A stretch of DNA of 64,000 nt, taken from positions 20,630 through 84,629 of the forward strand of contig NZ_JARVRF010000006.1 of the NCBI RefSeq assembly GCF_030209835.1, given 5' to 3'. Each line of letters opens with the position of its first letter. Positions within the stretch are counted from its first letter, which is position 1. The position numbers and the translations under genes are program-made. Shown here piece by piece: positions 17,825-26,807 of the stretch. The notes beneath the pieces are model-generated. The model was not told the origin of the DNA. It made no database searches and saw only the letters and a program-made list of their open reading frames with translations. The stretch comes from Arthrobacter sp. efr-133-R2A-120. GTDB taxonomy: Bacteria; Actinomycetota; Actinomycetes; Actinomycetales; Micrococcaceae.

Positions 17825-17836
17825 TGAAACGATTTA
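17825..17836. promoter_or_regulatory. Degenerate LacI-family operator TGAAACGATTTA
   Basis: This element resembles the perfect site at 17767-17778, with the TGAA..CG..TT.A pattern. It lies midway between the divergent rhamnoside operon and the lacI-type gene, so it may be an auxiliary site. Confidence 0.5.
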
Positions 17837-17909
17837 ATTCAGATCTCGCCGGACTTCGCTGGGCTTGACCGTGTCAGCGCGGCCTTCTATCCTTGCTTGA
17901 AGCCATAAA

Positions 17910-17921
17910 TGAAGCGCTTTA
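17910..17921. promoter_or_regulatory. LacI-family operator TGAAGCGCTTTA
   Basis: It differs by one base from the perfect palindrome at 17767-17778 and sits 19 bp upstream of the GTG start of the regulator gene, consistent with autoregulation. Confidence 0.7.
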
Positions 17922-17940
17922 GGATTGAGGGGCGAACCGC

Positions 17941-19020
17941 GTGACTAGTCAGACCGCAGACGGGGGCCGGGCTCCCAGCATGCAGGACGTCGCGCGCCTT
18001 GCCGGAGTGTCACTTGGGACCGTCTCGCATGCGTTGAACAAGCCGGAGAAGGTCTCGGCACGTTCGCTCCAGAAGGTGCTCGCCGCCGTCGAGCAGCTTG
18101 GCTTCGTCCCGAACAGCGCTGCCCGTTCGCTCGCGGCAGGCAGCAGCAGTACCGTCGGCTTGGTCCTCACCGACATCGACAACTCACTCTTCGTCGACAT
18201 TGCCAGGGGCGCCGAAGACGAGGCCCGCACCTCGGGCCACGCCCTCCTGCTGGCCAACAGCGACATCGACTTCAAGCGCCAGGAGTCGTACCTGGACATC
18301 TTCGACGAGGCGCGGGTGGCGGGCATCCTGTTCACGCCTTTGAACGCAAGCCTGGAAGGTGTCGACCGGGTCCGGCGGCACGGACGCCGGATCGTCCTGG
18401 TCAACTACGCCGGCGGCCGTCAGGACTGCTGCGCAGTCCTCTCGGACGAGGAGTATGGCGGTTACATGGCCGCACGGCACCTCCTTGAACTCGGCCGCCG
18501 CCGTCTGCTGTTCGCCGGCGGCCCCGAGGAGTTCCACGCCATCAAGGAGCGGCGCAACGGCGCCCTCCGGGCCGTGATGGAGGCCGGCAATGCCACCCTC
18601 GAGATCATCCCCTCCCGTCGCCTCAAGAGCGATGAAGGACGCAAAATCGCCGCCGAAGTGACCGGCCGAGCTGCGGACCGCGTGCCGGACGGAATCCTTT
18701 CGCCCTCAGACCGCATCGCGGCAGGGGTCATCCACGAACTCATGGCAAGAGGCCTGCGCGTGCCCGAAGACGTCGCCGTCATCGGCTACGACAACAACCA
18801 CTTCGCCACCGAAGTCGCGATCTCCATGTCCACCGTGGCCCAGGACGGACACAGCATGGGCGCCGAGGCAATAAATCTCCTCCTCGACGAGATCCGGAAT
18901 CCCGACCACGAACACCGCGTCCTGACGCTCAAGCCCCGCCTCATCCTCCGCGAGAGCACTTTAGGGCCAAGCGGAAGGCCTGTCCCGGAAGAAGACGGCC
19001 GGCTGCCGCTCGAAGCCTGA
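17941..19020 (+). CDS. LacI-family transcriptional regulator (rhamnoside operon)
   Basis: This 359-residue regulator starts with GTG. Its N-terminal helix-turn-helix MQDVARLAGVSLGTVSHALN has the usual LacI spacing and is followed by the hinge segment RSLAAGSSSTVGLVL. The periplasmic-binding-like sensor includes LSPSDRIAAGVIHEL and DVAVIGYDNN. It is divergent from the rhamnoside operon with three similar operators between, so repression of that operon and of itself is likely. Rhamnose or a rhamnose derivative is the expected inducer (inference). Confidence 0.93.
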   Translation: MTSQTADGGRAPSMQDVARLAGVSLGTVSHALNKPEKVSARSLQKVLAAVEQLGFVPNSAARSLAAGSSSTVGLVLTDIDNSLFVDIARGAEDEARTSGHALLLANSDIDFKRQESYLDIFDEARVAGILFTPLNASLEGVDRVRRHGRRIVLVNYAGGRQDCCAVLSDEEYGGYMAARHLLELGRRRLLFAGGPEEFHAIKERRNGALRAVMEAGNATLEIIPSRRLKSDEGRKIAAEVTGRAADRVPDGILSPSDRIAAGVIHELMARGLRVPEDVAVIGYDNNHFATEVAISMSTVAQDGHSMGAEAINLLLDEIRNPDHEHRVLTLKPRLILRESTLGPSGRPVPEEDGRLPLEA

Positions 19021-19042
19021 CCCGGCCAGCACTCCTTCGCAC

Positions 19043-20068
19043 CTAGTCCGCCGAGTAGCTGATTCCCGCTTGGCTGCGTGCTTCGTCCAGCAGGGACATG
19101 GTGGTCAAGGTATCCGCCAACGGCATAGTGGGGCTCTCGAGCAGGCCCTGCTGCAGGCAGCGGATCACTTCCCGCAGCTGGTAGGTGTAGCCGTGGCCGA
19201 CCGGGGTGAATTTCTCCACCCGCTGCTCACCGGAGCTCGAGGTAATGGTCAACTCGGTCGGATTGAAGAGCGGTGCGTTGCATCGGAGCATCCCCTTGGT
19301 GCCGCATACCGTGGCCGTTTGTGGTGTTGCCGCGGTCAACGAGGTCATGGCCTGGACCTGGGCTCCGGAGGAATAGGTCAGCGTCAGTGCTGTTTCGGAA
19401 TCCACTCCGCCATCGGTGAGATGTGCCGTGGCCGTGATGGACTGGGGGCGGCCGAGGCTAAAAAGCGCCCAGGTCAGGGGATACACCCCAACGTCCATCA
19501 GGGCGCCTCCCCCGTCTTCGCGCCTCCATAGCCGGGAATCGGGCCGATCAGGCGCCGGAAATCCGAGATCAGCCTGCAACCACCGGACCTCGCCGAGTTC
19601 ACCGGATGCGATGATTTCAGCTGCCCGTTGCACGCTGGGCAGGAACCGGGTCCATACGGCCTCCATCAGGAACAGGCTTTTCTCCCGGGCCAGGCTGACC
19701 AGATCCGCTGCTTCACGGGCGCTGATGGTCAACGGTTTCTCGCACAACACGTGCTTCCCGGCTTCAAGGGCAGCCCTCGTCACCGCATAGTGCCTCGTGT
19801 GCGGCGTTGCCACATAGACAACATCTACCGCAGGATCCTGGAGCAGACGCTGGTATCCCGGAAGCCCGCCGTCGTCGCCATAGGCGCCCTGGAAACCGTG
19901 CTCGGCGGCAAACGCCTCCGCGTTTTCCTGGGTCCGGGAACTCACAGACTGCAGGACGGCGTCGGGCAGGAGCGCGAGGTCCTGCACGACGGTCGACGCG
20001 ATCCGTCCGGTGGAAATGACTCCCCACCGGACGGGATCGCCCGATGCAGGCACCGGGTCCTGGTTCAC
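19043..20068 (-). CDS. Gfo/Idh/MocA-family oxidoreductase linked to xylose genes
   Basis: This protein of about 341 residues has the Rossmann motif WGVISTGRIAST close to the chosen GTG start (20068), the family motif CEKPLT and the catalytic-domain GGGALMDVGVYPLTWAL. The frame is open much further upstream across xylB sequence, but that part is the antisense/offset shadow of xylB. A start at 20068 gives the normal family length. It lies 34 bp after xylB on the same strand, so it probably joins pentose or pentoside oxidation. The closest characterised relatives are trans-dihydrodiol/D-xylose dehydrogenase-like enzymes. The substrate is uncertain. Confidence 0.85.
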   Translation of the reverse strand: MNQDPVPASGDPVRWGVISTGRIASTVVQDLALLPDAVLQSVSSRTQENAEAFAAEHGFQGAYGDDGGLPGYQRLLQDPAVDVVYVATPHTRHYAVTRAALEAGKHVLCEKPLTISAREAADLVSLAREKSLFLMEAVWTRFLPSVQRAAEIIASGELGEVRWLQADLGFPAPDRPDSRLWRREDGGGALMDVGVYPLTWALFSLGRPQSITATAHLTDGGVDSETALTLTYSSGAQVQAMTSLTAATPQTATVCGTKGMLRCNAPLFNPTELTITSSSGEQRVEKFTPVGHGYTYQLREVIRCLQQGLLESPTMPLADTLTTMSLLDEARSQAGISYSAD

Positions 20069-20102
20069 GGAATCCAGAAGCGGTGTCCTGACGAGCAGCG
20101 GT

Positions 20103-21620
20103 TCAGTTGCCGGTGTCAACGCGGGCACTGGCCTTCCTGTAGTTCCGGCCGATCGAGGCACGGAAGTCCGGCTCGGGTATGGCATCCAGGGCCACGGACC
20201 AATCCGGGCGGTGGCCTGCGAGCGCCCACGCCGCCTGGACGGCCGCCCCTCGGGCAACGTATTCGCCAGGACTCGGGACAACCACAGGGAGGTCGAACAC
20301 CTGCGCCGCAACAAGTTGCACGGCAGGATTCTGTACTGCGCCCCCGATCAACAGCAATCGCTCCGCCCGAACACCCTGGTCACGCAGCGCGTCCAGGCCT
20401 CCGGCGAGTCCACAAAGCATGCCTTCGATGGCGGCCCGGGCGATATTCGGCCGGGTGGTGGAGGCAATGCTGAGGCCGTGGAAACTGGCCTTCGCGTGAG
20501 GCAGATTGGGAGTCCGTTCCCCTTCGAAGTACGGCACCAGCACCACGCCTCCCGAGCCAGGCTCGGCTTCAAGGGCGAGCCTGGACAGCTCGTCGAAGTC
20601 GACGTCGAGCACCGCGGCAACCGAACTGAGCACTCGGGCGGCGTTCAGGGTCACCGCGATGGGCAAATACTCACCGCTCGCATCGGCGAAGCCCGCCACG
20701 GTCCCGCTCGCATCGTGCCCGGGTGAAGAGTCGACGGCGAACACTGTACCGCTGGTACCCACGGACACCACGACGTCGCCGGGTTTGGCTCCGAGCCCAA
20801 GCGCCGCTGCGGCGTTGTCCCCCGCCCCGACGCCGAGCACGATCCCGCCCTCGACAGCACTGCTTGCGCTAGTACCCCCGAAACACGCCGGGTGCACACG
20901 CCCTGCGGTTTCGCCCGGGCCCAGCACGCGGGGCACGACGACGACGCCGGGCGCCGCCGTCGCTGACCCGCCCGAGGCTTCCCGTGCGTCCTGGCCGAAC
21001 GCCAGCTTGAACAAGTCCAGATCGTAGCGTCCGGTCAGCGGGCTCCAGTAGCCGGTGCCGCTGGCATCCGAACGGTCAGTGGTGAGTTCGTCCAGGTCTG
21101 GCCCCAGCGGGCTTGAGCCCGCTGGACCGTAACCGCGGAGACGCCACGTGAGCCAGTCGTGGGGGAGCGCGACGGCGGCCACCTTGGCCATGCTTTCGGG
21201 CTCGTGGTCCCTGATCCAGCGGATCTTCGTGATCGTAAATGAAGCCACCGGCACCAGCCCGGTCCGCTGGGCGAAGTCCTCCGCCCCTACTTCTGCGGTG
21301 AGATCCTCCGCGGATCCGGCGGAGCGGGTGTCGTTCCACAACAACGCCGGCCGCACCACATTGCCCTCGCGGTCCAGCAGCACCATGCCGTGCTGCTGGC
21401 CCCCTACGGACAGTGCGCTGACATTGGTCAGGCCGCCGGCGTCGTCGAACGCTTCAGACAGCGCCCGCCACCACTCGTCCGGATGGACCTCCGTCCCGTC
21501 CGGGTGGCTCGCTCGCCCCGAACGGACAAGCTCACCGCTTTCCGCGTCCAGGACCACCACTTTGCAGCTTTGAGTAGAGGAATCAACCCCGGCAACAAGG
21601 TTCAAGGAAGCAGTGGCCAC
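20103..21620 (-). CDS. xylB: Xylulokinase
   Basis: This 505-residue FGGY kinase phosphorylates D-xylulose to xylulose 5-phosphate. The N-terminal [17 protein letters not shown] is the phosphate-1 loop. [14 protein letters not shown] and a C-terminal [13 protein letters not shown] (adenosine motif) are also seen. It is 4 bp downstream of xylA on the same strand. A small inserted low-complexity stretch, [11 protein letters not shown], sits near residue 220. The gene pair xylA-xylB fixes the identity. Confidence 0.95.
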   Translation of the reverse strand: MATASLNLVAGVDSSTQSCKVVVLDAESGELVRSGRASHPDGTEVHPDEWWRALSEAFDDAGGLTNVSALSVGGQQHGMVLLDREGNVVRPALLWNDTRSAGSAEDLTAEVGAEDFAQRTGLVPVASFTITKIRWIRDHEPESMAKVAAVALPHDWLTWRLRGYGPAGSSPLGPDLDELTTDRSDASGTGYWSPLTGRYDLDLFKLAFGQDAREASGGSATAAPGVVVVPRVLGPGETAGRVHPACFGGTSASSAVEGGIVLGVGAGDNAAAALGLGAKPGDVVVSVGTSGTVFAVDSSPGHDASGTVAGFADASGEYLPIAVTLNAARVLSSVAAVLDVDFDELSRLALEAEPGSGGVVLVPYFEGERTPNLPHAKASFHGLSIASTTRPNIARAAIEGMLCGLAGGLDALRDQGVRAERLLLIGGAVQNPAVQLVAAQVFDLPVVVPSPGEYVARGAAVQAAWALAGHRPDWSVALDAIPEPDFRASIGRNYRKASARVDTGN

Positions 21621-21624
21621 GGGA

Positions 21625-22815
21625 TCAGCGTGCTCCGAGAAGGTGCTCGATGAAGAGCTGCTGGAGCTTCACGAATCCGAAGCCCTTGCCGCCGAAGTAG
21701 GCGTCGACGTCGAAGTCCTCGTACGCGGACTTGTCCGCACGCAACTGCTCGTAGCCTTCGCCCGGATTCAGGGTGGGCTCGTTGATTTCAGCCACCCGTG
21801 ATGCCTGGAGGGCTTCCTGGACCTCAGGGTCGGCACGGAATGCCTTGGCGCGCTCCTTGAGCAGCAAGTAGGTCTGCATGTTCGCGGCCGCAGAGTCCCA
21901 CACGCCATCGATGTCCTCGGTGCGGCTGGGCTTGTAGTCGAAGTGGCGCGGGCCCTGGTAGGAGGGGCCGCCGTCGGGACCGCCGTTTTCGAGCAAGTCC
22001 ACCAGGGAGAAAGCGTTCTGCAGGTCACCGTGGCCGAACACCAGGTCCTGGTCGAACTTGATGCTGCGCTGGCCGTTGAGGTCGATGTGGAAGAGCTTGC
22101 CCTGGTACAGGGCCTGGGCGATGCCGTGCGTGAAGTTCAGCCCGGCCATCTGCTCGTGGCCGGTCTCGGGGTTGATGCCTACGAGTTCGGGACGTTCCAG
22201 GGTTTCGATGAAGGCAAGGGCGTGGCCCAGGGTGGGGAGGAGGATGTCGCCGCGGGGTTCGTTCGGCTTCGGTTCGATCGCGAAGCGGATGTTGTAGCCC
22301 TTGTCCGTGACGTAGTCGCCCAGCAGGTTGACGGCCTCGCGGTAGCGCTCGAGGGCCCCGCGGATGTCCTTGGCGGCGTCGTACTCGCTGCCTTCGCGTC
22401 CGCCCCACATGACGAAAGTTTCGGCGCCGAGTTCAGCGGCGAGATCGATGTTGTCCAGCACCTTGCGCAGGGCGAAGCGGCGGACGCCGCGATCGTTGCT
22501 CGTGAAGCCGCCGTCCTTGAAGACGGGGTGGCTGAACAGGTTGGTGGTGACCATGGGAACGATCATCCCCGTGGCCTTGAGCGCTCCCTGCAACCGGTCG
22601 ATCTCGCGCTGGCGATCGGCAGCCGAGCAGCCGAAGGGGAACAGGTCGTTGTCGTGAAAAGTGATGCCGTAGGCGCCAAGGTCGCTAAGCCGGTTGACGG
22701 CTTCCACGGTGTCCAAGGGAGGGCGGGTGGCGGAACCGAATTGGTCCTGCGCCTCCCAACCCACGGTCCAAAGGCCGAACGAGAACTTGTCTTCACGGGT
22801 GGGCTGAATCGTCAT
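21625..22815 (-). CDS. xylA: Xylose isomerase
   Basis: This 396-residue enzyme converts D-xylose to D-xylulose. The N-terminus [11 protein letters not shown], the active-site histidine region [24 protein letters not shown], the metal-binding [13 protein letters not shown] and [11 protein letters not shown] are all class-specific. It heads the xylA-xylB-dehydrogenase unit and is divergent from an alditol oxidase gene. The length is that of class I actinobacterial enzymes. Confidence 0.97.
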   Translation of the reverse strand: MTIQPTREDKFSFGLWTVGWEAQDQFGSATRPPLDTVEAVNRLSDLGAYGITFHDNDLFPFGCSAADRQREIDRLQGALKATGMIVPMVTTNLFSHPVFKDGGFTSNDRGVRRFALRKVLDNIDLAAELGAETFVMWGGREGSEYDAAKDIRGALERYREAVNLLGDYVTDKGYNIRFAIEPKPNEPRGDILLPTLGHALAFIETLERPELVGINPETGHEQMAGLNFTHGIAQALYQGKLFHIDLNGQRSIKFDQDLVFGHGDLQNAFSLVDLLENGGPDGGPSYQGPRHFDYKPSRTEDIDGVWDSAAANMQTYLLLKERAKAFRADPEVQEALQASRVAEINEPTLNPGEGYEQLRADKSAYEDFDVDAYFGGKGFGFVKLQQLFIEHLLGAR

Positions 22816-22842
22816 TGAGTGCTCCGGGTAGTCGATGTGGAG

Positions 22843-22863
22843 TTTGTTTCGCTATCCAACATA
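22843..22863. promoter_or_regulatory. Candidate ROK/XylR operator upstream of xylA
   Basis: TTTGTT and AACATA form a near-perfect 6-bp dyad separated by 9 bp, 28 bp upstream of the xylA start. ROK repressors of xylose genes are known to bind TTTGTT-type dyads. The XylR-like ROK gene at 24295 is nearby. A second, weaker dyad (TTTG N9 CAAA) is at 22968-22984, on the alditol oxidase side. Confidence 0.35.
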
Positions 22864-23018
22864 TTACGAATCTCCGTGATGTCAACCACTTGGAGCAAGC
22901 AAGATTTTTCATCCCCCCGGCGAAAAAGTCCTAAAAGATCTAGCGCCCGGCCGACCCAGCCGTTATGTTTGGGTGGACATCAAATAAGGCCGTAGAGCCT
23001 CGAACGAAGGATTCAACC

Positions 23019-24284
23019 GTGACTGATCAGCTGGTGGCGGAACGCAACTGGGCAGGAAACTACAGCTACCAGGCACCGCAGCTCGCCCATCCCGCCAGCG
23101 TGGAGGAGCTCCAGGGACTCGTGGCAGGCGCCAAGAAGATCCGCGCGCTGGGCTCCCGGCATTCCTTCAACTCCATCGCGGACACGGACGGCACGCTCGT
23201 GGTGCTGGACCAGCTGGAACCCGGCATCACTGTGGATCCGGCGAACATGACCGTCACCGTGAGCGGCGGCACGCGTTACGGAACCCTGGCGGCAGAACTC
23301 CAGCGCCAAGGCTTCGCCCTTCACAACCTCGCATCGCTCCCGCACATTTCGGTGGCAGGGGCTGTCGCCACCGCCACGCACGGCTCCGGTGACGCCAACG
23401 GCAACCTGGCCACCGCCGTCGCCGGTCTGGAACTCGTCACGGCGGACGGCAGTATCCTCAGTGTGCGCCGCGGCGACAAGGATTTCGATGGGATGGTGGT
23501 GGGACTCGGCGCACTCGGCATCGTCACCAAACTGACCCTGGACATCCAGCCAAGCTTCGACGTCGCCCAGAGCGTCTTCGAAAACCTCAACTGGGATCTC
23601 GTCCTGGAAAACTTCGACCAGATAACCTCCTCGGCCTATAGCGTCAGCCTGTTCACTGATTGGAGCGGGGAGACAGTGGGCCAAGCGTGGCTCAAGAGGC
23701 GCAGCGGCGATCCGGCACCGGCAATCTCGGATTTCTTCGGTGGCACCCCGGCAACGGAAGCCCGGCACCCCCTTCCCGGCGTATCGGGCAGCAACTGCAC
23801 GCAGCAGCTCGGCATTGCCGGGCCGTGGTCCGACAGGCTGGCCCATTTCAGGATGGAATTCACTCCCAGCCAAGGTGACGAGCTGCAAAGCGAGTACCTC
23901 ATCCCCCGCGAGCACGCAGTGGACGCCCTCCGCACGATGCGCAGGCTCTCCGACGTCGTGACTCCCCTGCTGCTGGTCGGCGAAATCCGCACGGTGGCGG
24001 CGGACCAGCTCTGGCTGAGCGCCAACTGCGGCCGCGACGGCATCGGTTTGCACTTCACCTGGCGCCAGGACCAGCCGGCGGTCGAAGCAATCCTGCCGCT
24101 GCTTGAGGCGGAACTGGCTCCGTTCGCGGCGAGGCCGCACTGGGGCAAGCTGTTCGACGCCGGTGCTGCCGCCGTCGCGCCCTTGTACCCTCGCTTCAAC
24201 GACTTCATCGCCCTGGCTGAGCGCCTGGATCCTTCCGGAAAGTTCCGCAACGACTTCCTGGACCGAACGGTGTTTGGGAGCTGA
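23019..24284 (+). CDS. FAD-dependent alditol (xylitol/sorbitol) oxidase
   Basis: This 421-residue protein matches the AldO family, a VAO-type flavoprotein. The FAD-domain motif GSRHSFNSIAD (residues about 45-55) contains the histidine that covalently binds FAD in AldO. VAGAVATATHGSG and the C-terminal ALO-type domain ending ERLDPSGKFRNDFLD follow. It oxidises terminal hydroxyls of polyols to aldoses, producing hydrogen peroxide, so xylitol would feed xylA/xylB. GTG 23019 is preceded by GAAGGA. It is divergent from xylA with a 203-bp shared promoter region. Confidence 0.9.
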   Translation: MTDQLVAERNWAGNYSYQAPQLAHPASVEELQGLVAGAKKIRALGSRHSFNSIADTDGTLVVLDQLEPGITVDPANMTVTVSGGTRYGTLAAELQRQGFALHNLASLPHISVAGAVATATHGSGDANGNLATAVAGLELVTADGSILSVRRGDKDFDGMVVGLGALGIVTKLTLDIQPSFDVAQSVFENLNWDLVLENFDQITSSAYSVSLFTDWSGETVGQAWLKRRSGDPAPAISDFFGGTPATEARHPLPGVSGSNCTQQLGIAGPWSDRLAHFRMEFTPSQGDELQSEYLIPREHAVDALRTMRRLSDVVTPLLLVGEIRTVAADQLWLSANCGRDGIGLHFTWRQDQPAVEAILPLLEAELAPFAARPHWGKLFDAGAAAVAPLYPRFNDFIALAERLDPSGKFRNDFLDRTVFGS

Positions 24285-24294
24285 TATTGTCGCG

Positions 24295-25521
24295 ATGATG
24301 CCCTCCCCCACCCGAAATCCCGTCACCGCCAGCGAGCCCGATCCTTCGCGGCGGAACAACCTGGCGCTGCTGACCTCCCTTGTCCATCACAACGGCGTAC
24401 TCAGCCGTGCGCAGCTGACGAAACGCACGGGCCTGAACCGGTCCACGGTAGGGGCGTTGATAGGGCAACTCGTGAACTTAGAAGTGGTGTATGAGGCGGC
24501 GCCCTCCGGTGAAGCGCAGGTCGGCAGGCCCAGCCCGATCGTCCACCCGCGGCCCTCGATAGCTGCCCTTGCTGTCAACCCGGAGATCGATGCGGTCACC
24601 ATCGGCCTTGTCGGCCTCGGCGGGAAGGTCCAGAAGAAGATCCGTTTCGACACCGAGCGGATCCCGACGGCCAAGGAAGCCGTGAACATCGCCGCCGCAG
24701 TGATCGAGGGAATGCGGTCCGAGCTCGATACCTCGTACCGGGTGATGGGCGTGGGTATCGCGGTGCCCGGGCTCGTCAACCGCGACGACGGCGTAGTCCG
24801 GCATGCCCCGCATCTGGGCTGGCGCGATGAGCCGGTGGCCCGCATGCTCGGCGAGGCCACCGGCTACCCATGCCACGCGGCCAACGACGCATCGCTGGGC
24901 GCCGAAGGCGAGCTCCTCTTCGGGGCAGGTGCGGGGCAGAAGAACCTGATCTTCCTCAACGGTGGCGCCAGCGGTATCGGCGGCGGAATCATCGCTGATG
25001 GGGAGTTGCTTCGCGGAACATCCGGCTACGCCGGGGAACTTGGACATACCTTTGTCCGCTCGTCCGGCAAACCTTGCCATTGCGGGGCCACGGGCTGCCT
25101 TGAAACCGAAGTCTCCCAGTCACCGCTTTTTGAACTCGCCGGGATCGGTGGCGGGGATGCCGGTGAACTTGAGCAAGCGCTTCGCCAGAACAGCAGCGAG
25201 GCCGTGGACACGGAAGTTGCACGCCAGCTCGAGTATCTTGGCATCGCATTGCGGAATGCGGTGAACACTTTCAACCCGGAAGCGATCGTCCTGGATGGCT
25301 TCCTCGGCATCTTGCACGCGCTGTCTCCCGGGACGCTGGTCAGCTCGCTCCAATCCCAAGCGATGGACGGCCCGGCCGGTCAGGTAAAGATCTACCGGGC
25401 TGCCCTCGGCTCGGATCTGATGATGATTGGAGCCGCCGAACTGGCCTTCACGCAATTCCTCGCGGATCCCGCCGGCGCCTTAGCTGCGCTTCCCCTTAGT
25501 AAGGTCGACTATGTCCACTGA
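24295..25521 (+). CDS. ROK-family repressor, XylR-like
   Basis: This 408-residue protein begins 10 bp after the alditol oxidase stop. The N-terminal winged helix is GVLSRAQLTKRTGLNRSTVGALI. The ROK sensor domain contains the zinc motif CHCGATGCLE and a glucokinase-like GGASGIGGGIIADGELL. Two adjacent ATGs (24295, 24298) are possible starts, with GGGAG about 13 bp upstream. Position inside the xylose/xylitol block suggests repression of xylA and the oxidase (inference). Its end overlaps the aldose epimerase by 11 bp. Confidence 0.9.
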   Translation: MMPSPTRNPVTASEPDPSRRNNLALLTSLVHHNGVLSRAQLTKRTGLNRSTVGALIGQLVNLEVVYEAAPSGEAQVGRPSPIVHPRPSIAALAVNPEIDAVTIGLVGLGGKVQKKIRFDTERIPTAKEAVNIAAAVIEGMRSELDTSYRVMGVGIAVPGLVNRDDGVVRHAPHLGWRDEPVARMLGEATGYPCHAANDASLGAEGELLFGAGAGQKNLIFLNGGASGIGGGIIADGELLRGTSGYAGELGHTFVRSSGKPCHCGATGCLETEVSQSPLFELAGIGGGDAGELEQALRQNSSEAVDTEVARQLEYLGIALRNAVNTFNPEAIVLDGFLGILHALSPGTLVSSLQSQAMDGPAGQVKIYRAALGSDLMMIGAAELAFTQFLADPAGALAALPLSKVDYVH

Positions 25522-26470
25522 CAGTTCGCCCATGGGCGAACACTTTGAACTCACTGCAAGCATTGGCGGGCGCATCCAGCGCGCCGTCGTCACGGAAATC
25601 GCCGCCAGCCTGCGGGAGCTCGACGTCGACGGCGTCGCCCTCATCCAGGACTATCCCGCCGGCGCCAAACCACCGTGGTGCGCGGGCTGGGTCCTGGTCC
25701 CGTGGCCCAACCGGGTGGCTGGCGGCACATGGAGCTACGACGGCGTCGTCCAGCAACTCGACATCACCGAGCCGGAAAACGGCAATGCCTTGCACGGATT
25801 GCTGACGCACTCTCCCTACGGGGTCAGCGCCCACACCACGGACAGCATCACGCTCGACGCCGGGATCTCGCCACAGCCGGGGTACCCCTTCGAACTGTCG
25901 ACGTCCGTCCGCTACCGACTCGTTGAGGACGGCCTATTCGTCACACACCGCTTGGAAAATACCGGAACCCGGTCCGCACCCGTCGCGCTTGGCACGCATC
26001 CTTTCCTCAAACTGGGCAGCGTGCCCACGGAAGAACTCACCCTCTACATCAACGCCGATACCCACATCGAGGTGGACGAACGCCTCAACCCAAGCGGAAT
26101 CACCACGGACGTCGCCGGAACCAGGAACGACTTCCGCATGGGCCAGCTGGTTGGCTCAGTTGACCTCGACGACGCCTGGAGCGACGTCCGCCGTGAGGAG
26201 GACGGAAGCTCGCTGCACTATCTCGAAGCGCCAGACGGCAGCCAAGTGCAAATGTCCATGGATGCCTCCTTCGGCTACGTCCAGGCCTTCACCACCACGG
26301 ACTTCGCCACCGACGGCGGCATGGTGACTGCCGTCGCGGTTGAACCCATGACGGCGCCCGCCGATGCCTTCAACAGTGGCGAAGGCCTGCGCTGGCTCGA
26401 ACCCGGGGAGGCCTGGGAAGCCAGCTGGGGCATCCGGTACAAACTGCCCGGACAGAGCCAGCGCTCCTAG
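25511..26470 (+). CDS. Aldose 1-epimerase family protein (GalM-like)
   Basis: This 319-residue beta-sandwich mutarotase-like protein has LVPWPNRVAGG, the GNALHGLLTH histidine region, ALGTHPFLKLG (second histidine) and a C-terminal VAVEPMTAPADAFNSGEGLRWL, where the family glutamate lies. It interconverts alpha and beta anomers of aldoses, here probably xylose produced by the neighbouring alditol oxidase or taken up directly. It overlaps the ROK gene and ends only 3 bp before the convergent ferredoxin gene. Confidence 0.9.
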   Translation: MSTDSSPMGEHFELTASIGGRIQRAVVTEIAASLRELDVDGVALIQDYPAGAKPPWCAGWVLVPWPNRVAGGTWSYDGVVQQLDITEPENGNALHGLLTHSPYGVSAHTTDSITLDAGISPQPGYPFELSTSVRYRLVEDGLFVTHRLENTGTRSAPVALGTHPFLKLGSVPTEELTLYINADTHIEVDERLNPSGITTDVAGTRNDFRMGQLVGSVDLDDAWSDVRREEDGSSLHYLEAPDGSQVQMSMDASFGYVQAFTTTDFATDGGMVTAVAVEPMTAPADAFNSGEGLRWLEPGEAWEASWGIRYKLPGQSQRS

Positions 26471-26473
26471 CGC

Positions 26474-26797
26474 CTACCCCTCAGGCGCCAGCGTGACTGT
26501 GGCGCCGTCGAGATTCTGGCTGAAGTCGACCTGGCAGGAGAGCCTGGAGCCGAATTCCTGGTAGCCCTCGGCTTCGACGAGCAGTTCGAGTTCATCCTCG
26601 CTGCGTTCAGACAAGTTTTCGAACACGTCCTTTTCCAGGAACACGTGGCAGGTTGCGCAGGATGCGGTGCCGCCGCAGGAGGCCAGTACCGGAAGGTCGT
26701 TGTCCCGGAGGGCCTCCATGAGGGTCTGGTCCGGCTCCCACTCAAGGTCGTGGGTGGCGCCTTCACGGTCGACGACGGTTACTTTGTTGTTGCTCAT
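26474..26797 (-). CDS. [2Fe-2S] ferredoxin for the P450 system
   Basis: This 107-residue adrenodoxin/putidaredoxin-type ferredoxin has cluster ligands Cys41, Cys47, Cys50 and Cys88 in the pattern CGGTASCATC...SCQV. It passes electrons from the reductase encoded upstream to the cytochrome P450. It is the third gene of the minus-strand P450-reductase-ferredoxin unit, with AAAGGACCC before the ATG. Its stop lies 3 bp from the convergent epimerase stop. Confidence 0.95.
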   Translation of the reverse strand: MSNNKVTVVDREGATHDLEWEPDQTLMEALRDNDLPVLASCGGTASCATCHVFLEKDVFENLSERSEDELELLVEAEGYQEFGSRLSCQVDFSQNLDGATVTLAPEG

Positions 26798-26807
26798 GGT
26801 GGGTCCT

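Noticed and set aside
23013..24359. 448-codon minus-strand frame opposite the alditol oxidase
   Set aside because: The plus-strand AldO motifs, including the flavin-binding histidine region, are decisive.
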